A DNA stretch of 7,785 nucleotides from Blastocatellia bacterium. GTDB lineage: Bacteria > Acidobacteriota > Blastocatellia > Pyrinomonadales > Pyrinomonadaceae. The notes below the pieces were generated by a model, which was given only the letters and a program-made list of their open reading frames with translations, ran no database searches and was not told the origin of the DNA. Position 1 is the first letter of the stretch. Each line of letters opens with the position of its first letter. Made by a program: the position numbers and the translations under genes. Shown here one piece after another: positions 4,785 to 7,785 of this stretch. The DNA lies in NCBI GenBank assembly GCA_013695195.1, contig JACDAY010000058.1:1-7785 (forward strand). Reading direction: 5' to 3'.

Positions 4785-6383
4785 GTGAATAGTGAAGAAC
4801 TCGAAGTTAGTTTGAGAACTGAATTCGAGAGTTATCTGAAAGGAGTTCTTGCCGATATGCGGCAGGATGTTTCCAAATTTCAAAAGAATTTCGAAGCTGA
4901 GTTCGAGAAGCACAAGTCCCAGATGGACGAAGCTTTTCGCAGCTTCTCGGCGCGTTTCGAATCGGACAATGAATTTGACGAGGCGTTTACTCAATCGGTT
5001 GTCGAGCATTTGCGGCTTGCCCGCGATGAAGGCGCGACTATTACCGCGACCGCGATCGGCGAGGCCGAAAAATTGAAAGATGAGTCGGCCCCGGCGGCAA
5101 AGTTCGATGAGCTGCGCGATGCGATCAATGAGATAAGCGGCAAAACTTCGCAAGCTGAGATTCTTAAGTCATTAGTTGACCAAGCGTCAAACTTTACTTC
5201 GCGTGGGGCATTTTTTCTAGTTAAAAACGAGCATTTTGTCGGCTGGAAGGCTTTTGGCAAAGAAGCTGCCGTCGATGAAAACGTTGTCTGCAACGTGCAA
5301 TTCCCTGTTTCGGCAGATACATTGTTGGCTAACGCAGCCGCATTTTTGAAGACAACCGATAATACGGACGGAGGCCGCGCGGAAGATTCCCTTTTTCTGG
5401 ATCCTCTCGAATTCGGAAAGCCGGATAGAATGTACGCTATTCCCCTGACTGCCCGCGGCCGCGGAGTTGCCGTGCTTTATGCGGATTACGGTTCCGAAGG
5501 CGTTACTGTGAATGTAGAAGCCCTGGAAACTCTGGTTCGCGTCGCAGGTTTGACCGTGGAGCTTCTCGCCGCTTCCCAGGCAGCCACTGTTCAACAAACC
5601 GAGCAGGGCAAACTTCCAACTACCGGGAGCGTGATTGCGGAGCATGACAGAGATTCGGCGGGTAATGTTGAGTCGCAGGCGACGGCGGAACAAACTGTCC
5701 CTCAAACTAAAGAAACTGCAGGAAATACCGAGAGGGCGGATGAGGAATATTCCGGAGCGATCTCGATCGAAGAGCCGGAGCAAAATGAGTCCGAAAATGC
5801 TGGCTCTTTCGAAGTAGAAGACGCCAACTATTTTGAGCCTGTTTCCGGTGCTCAAGCGCTTGAACCGGATTTTGCCAAATCGGCAACGGAAGAATCGTTA
5901 TCTAAAAACGGATCGTCCAAAACGGGCGCAGCAGAGCCTTCTGAAGAATTCCCGCAACGCGCCGATTCGAACGGCAACGGACATGCGGTTCTTCCCGCTG
6001 TCGAGCCTGTGGTCGAAGCTGCCTCGGCCTCGACTGCCAGCACCCGTTACAACGATCGCCACGTAGATCTTCCGATCGAGGTATCCGATGATGAGAAGCG
6101 GTTTCATACCGACGCCCGGCGTTTTGCCCGGCTGCTTGTTTCCGAGATCAAGCTCTACAACGAACAGGAAGTAGCGGATGGCCGCGAATCCGGCAATCTT
6201 TATGACCGGCTTCGCGAAGCCATCGACCGCTCACGCGATATGTACAACAAACGTGTGCAGACGCCGGTAGCTTCCAAGTTCGATTATTTTCATTACGAAC
6301 TGGTCAATTCGCTGGCCGAGGGCGAAGATGAGAAGCTTGGCGAAAGTTATCCCGGAGCGGAAGTATTGCAGGAGATCAGTTGA
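4785..6383 (+). CDS. Coiled-coil and GAF-like protein with conserved C-terminal helical module
   Basis: This is a 532-residue soluble protein of unknown function. Residues 1-125 are charged and helical, with probable coiled coil in 1-60. Residues about 135-265 look like a GAF-type sensory domain: FTSRGAFFLVKNEHFVGWKA (137-156), then AIPLTARGRGVAVLYADYG (218-236) and a closing helix ALETLVRVAGLTVELLA (246-262). Residues 266-430 are acidic, rich in Glu, Ser, Ala and Asn, and probably disordered. The tail (about 438-525) is strongly helical, with ARRFARLLVSEIKLYNEQEV (444-463), LREAIDRSRDMYNKRV (476-491) and LGESYPGA (518-525). It resembles a module I recall at the C-terminus of other Acidobacteriota proteins. 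There is no signal peptide or membrane helix. GTG at 4785 is chosen for its Shine-Dalgarno; TTG at 4755 would add ten residues. It has its own promoter and terminator, so it is monocistronic. A signalling or scaffold role is inference. Confidence 0.85.
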   Translation: MNSEELEVSLRTEFESYLKGVLADMRQDVSKFQKNFEAEFEKHKSQMDEAFRSFSARFESDNEFDEAFTQSVVEHLRLARDEGATITATAIGEAEKLKDESAPAAKFDELRDAINEISGKTSQAEILKSLVDQASNFTSRGAFFLVKNEHFVGWKAFGKEAAVDENVVCNVQFPVSADTLLANAAAFLKTTDNTDGGRAEDSLFLDPLEFGKPDRMYAIPLTARGRGVAVLYADYGSEGVTVNVEALETLVRVAGLTVELLAASQAATVQQTEQGKLPTTGSVIAEHDRDSAGNVESQATAEQTVPQTKETAGNTERADEEYSGAISIEEPEQNESENAGSFEVEDANYFEPVSGAQALEPDFAKSATEESLSKNGSSKTGAAEPSEEFPQRADSNGNGHAVLPAVEPVVEAASASTASTRYNDRHVDLPIEVSDDEKRFHTDARRFARLLVSEIKLYNEQEVADGRESGNLYDRLREAIDRSRDMYNKRVQTPVASKFDYFHYELVNSLAEGEDEKLGESYPGAEVLQEIS

Positions 6384-6398
6384 TAAACGATTCGAATT

Positions 6399-6422
6399 AA
6401 GGCAGGCTTTCCCGCCTTTTTT
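6399..6422 (+). terminator. Intrinsic terminator after the GAF-like protein gene
   Basis: AAGGC (6399-6403) pairs with GCCTT (6414-6418), followed inward by one mismatch and a GG/CC pair of bases closing on a CTTT loop. The T-run 6417-6422 follows. It lies 16 bases after the stop. Confidence 0.85.
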
Positions 6423-6474
6423 CTGCGATTTATTAGATTCTGGCGCCAATAAAAGTGAATACTTATTGTTCTTT

Positions 6475-6566
6475 TCTTGTTCGTCTTATTCTATCTTGTT
6501 CTTCCTTTTCTGTGATAAAAGAAAAGATTTGAACCACTGAGCAAGAGGAATGAAGAACGAACAAGA
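6475..6566. repeat. Imperfect inverted repeat in a convergent junction
   Basis: The outer nine bases TCTTGTTCG (6475-6483) are a perfect inverse of CGAACAAGA (6558-6566). The innermost CTTTTC (6505-6510) pairs with GAAAAG (6521-6526) around a ten-base loop. Between them the arms remain alignable with mismatches and length differences. The left half is almost all pyrimidine and the right half purine-rich, as in the element at 976-1072. It could fold into a long bulged hairpin in either transcript. Confidence 0.6.
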
Positions 6567-6567
6567 C

Positions 6568-6581
6568 TAATAACGTTATTA
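6568..6581. repeat. Perfect 14-base palindrome
   Basis: TAATAACGTTATTA is its own reverse complement. It lies between the long inverted repeat and the stem-loop next to the minus-strand stop. It could be a protein-binding site or part of the termination region; nothing else identifies it. Confidence 0.5.
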
Positions 6582-6587
6582 CTGCAA

Positions 6588-6620
6588 ATTCTGTTGGAAA
6601 TTTTCCTAAGTCAACAGAAT
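6588..6620 (-). terminator. Stem-loop directly after the SnoaL-like gene stop
   Basis: ATTCTGTTG (6588-6596) and CAACAGAAT (6612-6620) form a perfect nine-base stem with a 15-base loop. The stem abuts the minus-strand stop codon (6623-6621). Only a short TT tract follows on the minus strand, so intrinsic termination would be weak. The loop contains a second small palindrome, GGAAA/TTTCC. Confidence 0.45.
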
Positions 6621-7139
6621 CTAGGTAGCCGGCTTTTCTCTTTCGGATTCCAACACGGGCCGCGTCGCCGGCGGATTATCAGGCGATGTGTGCAGGTGTA
6701 CTACTTTCCAATCCTTTCCGATCAATTTAAAAACAAGTGTCATCCTTCCCGACGCATTCTCCAGCTTTCCGTCGAATTCCTGTAACTGCTTCCACTTACA
6801 GGTGACATAAGCCGCATTTCTGCCAAGCATTTCAATACGCAAACCGGTAACTTCAAGGCTTGCGTTTTTTGTTTTTTCATACAAAGATTCCCGGTTATTC
6901 TTCATATTTTCCCAGCCGATAGTGGCTGAGCCGTTGTTGTTGAAGAATAGAATGCGACCGCTATTTTCATAGACACTCATTACCTTAGCCGCATCCACTT
7001 GTTCGATGCCTTCGACCAGCCTGTCAAAAGCGTCCCGAACGCCTTTCGCCGGATCGACCTTTGCCGCTGGCGCCTTTTGTCCAAATGCAGAAATTGTGAT
7101 CGCCGCAATAATTCCTATGTACAACACAAATTTTTTCAT
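6621..7139 (-). CDS. Exported SnoaL/NTF2-like (DUF4440-type) domain protein
   Basis: This is a 172-residue secreted protein of unknown activity. Residues 1-20 form a signal peptide: a KK start, then a hydrophobic core YIGIIAAITISAF, with probable cleavage near Gly20-Gln21. Residues about 33-155 fit a SnoaL-like/NTF2-fold cone. There is an opening helix VRDAFDRLVEGIEQVDAAKVM (within 34-54), the YENSGRILFFNNNGSATIGW segment (57-76), a mid helix with an NNRESLYEK stretch (81-89), a strand with YVTCKWKQLQ (111-120), and a closing strand KDWKVVHLHTS (142-152). The fold is used both by enzymes and by small binding proteins, so no reaction can be assigned. The ATG at 7139 follows GAGGAA with seven bases between. 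The upstream region has an AT-rich imperfect palindrome (7164-7183) and no clear -35 box. It converges on the GAF-like gene and is divergent from the FecR-type gene. Confidence 0.82.
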   Translation of the reverse strand: MKKFVLYIGIIAAITISAFGQKAPAAKVDPAKGVRDAFDRLVEGIEQVDAAKVMSVYENSGRILFFNNNGSATIGWENMKNNRESLYEKTKNASLEVTGLRIEMLGRNAAYVTCKWKQLQEFDGKLENASGRMTLVFKLIGKDWKVVHLHTSPDNPPATRPVLESEREKPAT

Positions 7140-7332
7140 TTTATTATTCCTCGGATAAGAACTTATACTTTATGAAGTGTATAATCTATAAACTTGCGAG
7201 CGCAACTTACTACAGATACATCCAACCGGACGTCACAATAAGTTTTGCTGCTTATGACTGCCATGTAAGTAGCGAGCCAGAAAATCGCTATTTAGCAGGT
7301 AATCCATTAGACCTTTTGGTTACAGTTATTTA

Positions 7333-7373
7333 CACGATTTGGTAGCAGAATAATTCAAGCCTGCACGATTTGG
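7333..7373 (+). repeat. Ten-base direct repeat spaced 31 bases
   Basis: CACGATTTGG occurs at 7333-7342 and again at 7364-7373. The start-to-start distance of 31 bases is close to three helical turns, which would place both copies on the same DNA face. Confidence 0.45.
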
Positions 7374-7471
7374 GTTACCGCATCGGACGAATCTGTATAA
7401 ACACGACACGTTCTTTACAATGCTCCCAATAAAATTTCTAGGTACGCTTTTTGCTGTCAAGCGAGACACAC

Positions 7472-7498
7472 GTTGAAGTTAATATCTAAAACTTCGAC
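7472..7498 (+). promoter_or_regulatory. Hairpin in the leader of the FecR-type gene
   Basis: GTTGAAGTT (7472-7480) pairs with AACTTCGAC (7490-7498), nine pairs with one G-U, around a nine-base loop. It lies 26 bases before the ribosome-binding site and has no T-tract after it. It may stabilise the mRNA or be an operator half-site pair. Confidence 0.4.
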
Positions 7499-7538
7499 TC
7501 TTCCTGGAGACAAAAGCAAAATTTAGGAGGGAAAGCTA

Positions 7539-7785
7539 ATGCATTCCGCGAGAAAAGTTCTTTGGGCAGTCCTTTTAGTGACACCGCTCTTTTTGGGCAC
7601 CGTTGTGTTCGGAAATGACGTGGACGACGAAATTCCCGGTGTGACGGCACGCGTGGCACGGATCAGTTTTATCCGCGGCGACGTGCAGATTCGCCGCGCG
7701 GGCGCACCAGATTGGGAGCGAGCGGTATTGAACCTGCCGCTGGTCGAGGGAGACGAGATTACAACCGACGAGCGTAGCCGCTTCG
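7539..7785 (+). CDS. Secreted FecR-domain (DUF6600-like) protein, 3' end beyond window
   Basis: The frame is open to the right edge, giving 82 complete codons. The start is ATG at 7539, with AGGAGG (7525-7530) eight bases upstream. Residues 1-25 look like a signal peptide: His, Arg and Lys near the start, the hydrophobic core VLWAVLLVTPLFLGTVVF, and probable cleavage near Gly25-Asn26. After an acidic linker (DVDDE), the VTARVARISFIRGDVQIRRA segment (35-54), then DWERAVLNLPLVEGD (58-72) and ITTDERSRF follow. This is the usual opening of a periplasmic FecR-type beta domain, with G-D-V near the first strand and P-L-V-E-G-D before the T-x-x-x-S-R turn. Acidobacteriota proteins of this type often continue into a DUF6600 domain and a long Gly/Arg-rich tail, but that part lies outside the window. 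The role is unknown; it is not necessarily linked to iron uptake. Confidence 0.85.
   Translation, partial: MHSARKVLWAVLLVTPLFLGTVVFGNDVDDEIPGVTARVARISFIRGDVQIRRAGAPDWERAVLNLPLVEGDEITTDERSRF

Larger units (their letters stand above)
7140..7538. other. Divergent intergenic region with small repeats and hairpins
   Basis: I see no coding sequence or RNA gene in these 399 bases. It contains an AT-rich imperfect palindrome (TATACTT at 7164-7170 with AAGTGTATA at 7175-7183) close to the SnoaL-like start. There is an eight-pair hairpin AGTAGCGA/TCGCTATT (7268-7275 with 7285-7292, one G-T pair). A ten-base direct repeat, CACGATTTGG, occurs at 7333-7342 and 7364-7373. A hairpin at 7472-7498 lies near the FecR-type start. 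TATAAA (7396-7401) and TACAAT (7416-7421) are possible -10 boxes for the rightward gene, but neither has a good -35 box. Confidence 0.5.

Noticed and set aside
5217..5855. 212-codon minus-strand frame opposite the GAF-like protein gene
   Set aside because: It is antisense to a well-supported gene; its product is Arg/Phe/Ser-rich in the way shadow frames usually are.
7350..7400. tRNA-like bases near 'ggttaccgcatcgg' in the divergent gap
   Set aside because: No acceptor stem, anticodon arm or T-loop (GTTCRA) arrangement could be built around it.

Overview
This window is a stretch of ordinary-looking bacterial chromosome of moderate G+C. It holds nine protein genes that I can support, two of them cut by the window edges. 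I see no mobile element, CRISPR array, tRNA or rRNA. The gene mix points to Acidobacteriota, perhaps the Blastocatellia side. Pointers are a SufU plus an NFU1-type scaffold, a selenoprotein-B-like reductase homologue without selenocysteine, a GAF-like protein with a conserved C-terminal helical module, and a secreted FecR-type protein opening with a 'VTARVARISF' segment. That placement is inference from remembered family resemblance.

Layout, left to right. Positions 1-350 hold the 3' part of sufU, followed 18 bases later by a DUF2585 membrane protein (369-959). These converge on a minus-strand pair: a DUF4149 membrane protein (2400-1873), then a selenoprotein-B-like protein (1867-1076) 5 bases behind it. 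A 97-base imperfect inverted repeat (976-1072) fills the convergent junction. Divergent from the pair is prmC (2511-3374), the release-factor glutamine methyltransferase. Next is a 66-residue two-helix membrane protein (3594-3794) with an almost perfect Shine-Dalgarno and a textbook intrinsic terminator (3849-3889). Then come an NFU1-type iron-sulfur scaffold (4003-4572) with its own promoter, and a 532-residue coiled-coil/GAF-like protein (4785-6383) with a consensus -35 box, a potentially folded leader and a clear terminator. A second convergent junction (6384-6620) is packed with inverted repeats. It faces an exported SnoaL/NTF2-like protein (7139-6621). A 399-base divergent region leads to the start of a secreted FecR-domain protein that runs off the right edge.

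Functional links: sufU and nfu are both iron-sulfur assembly components but sit about 3.6 kb apart with unrelated genes between, so they are not one operon here. prmC supports translation termination. The rest are envelope or uncharacterised proteins. Three start codons (3594, 4785 and 2400) are set by strong ribosome-binding sites and shorten the longest open frames.

I did not find a convincing new multi-gene system. The items most worth a second look are: the Sec/Cys position occupied by Ser in the selenoprotein-B-like protein; the composite inverted repeats at both convergent junctions; the well-signalled small membrane gene; and the GAF-like protein with its conserved C-terminal module.
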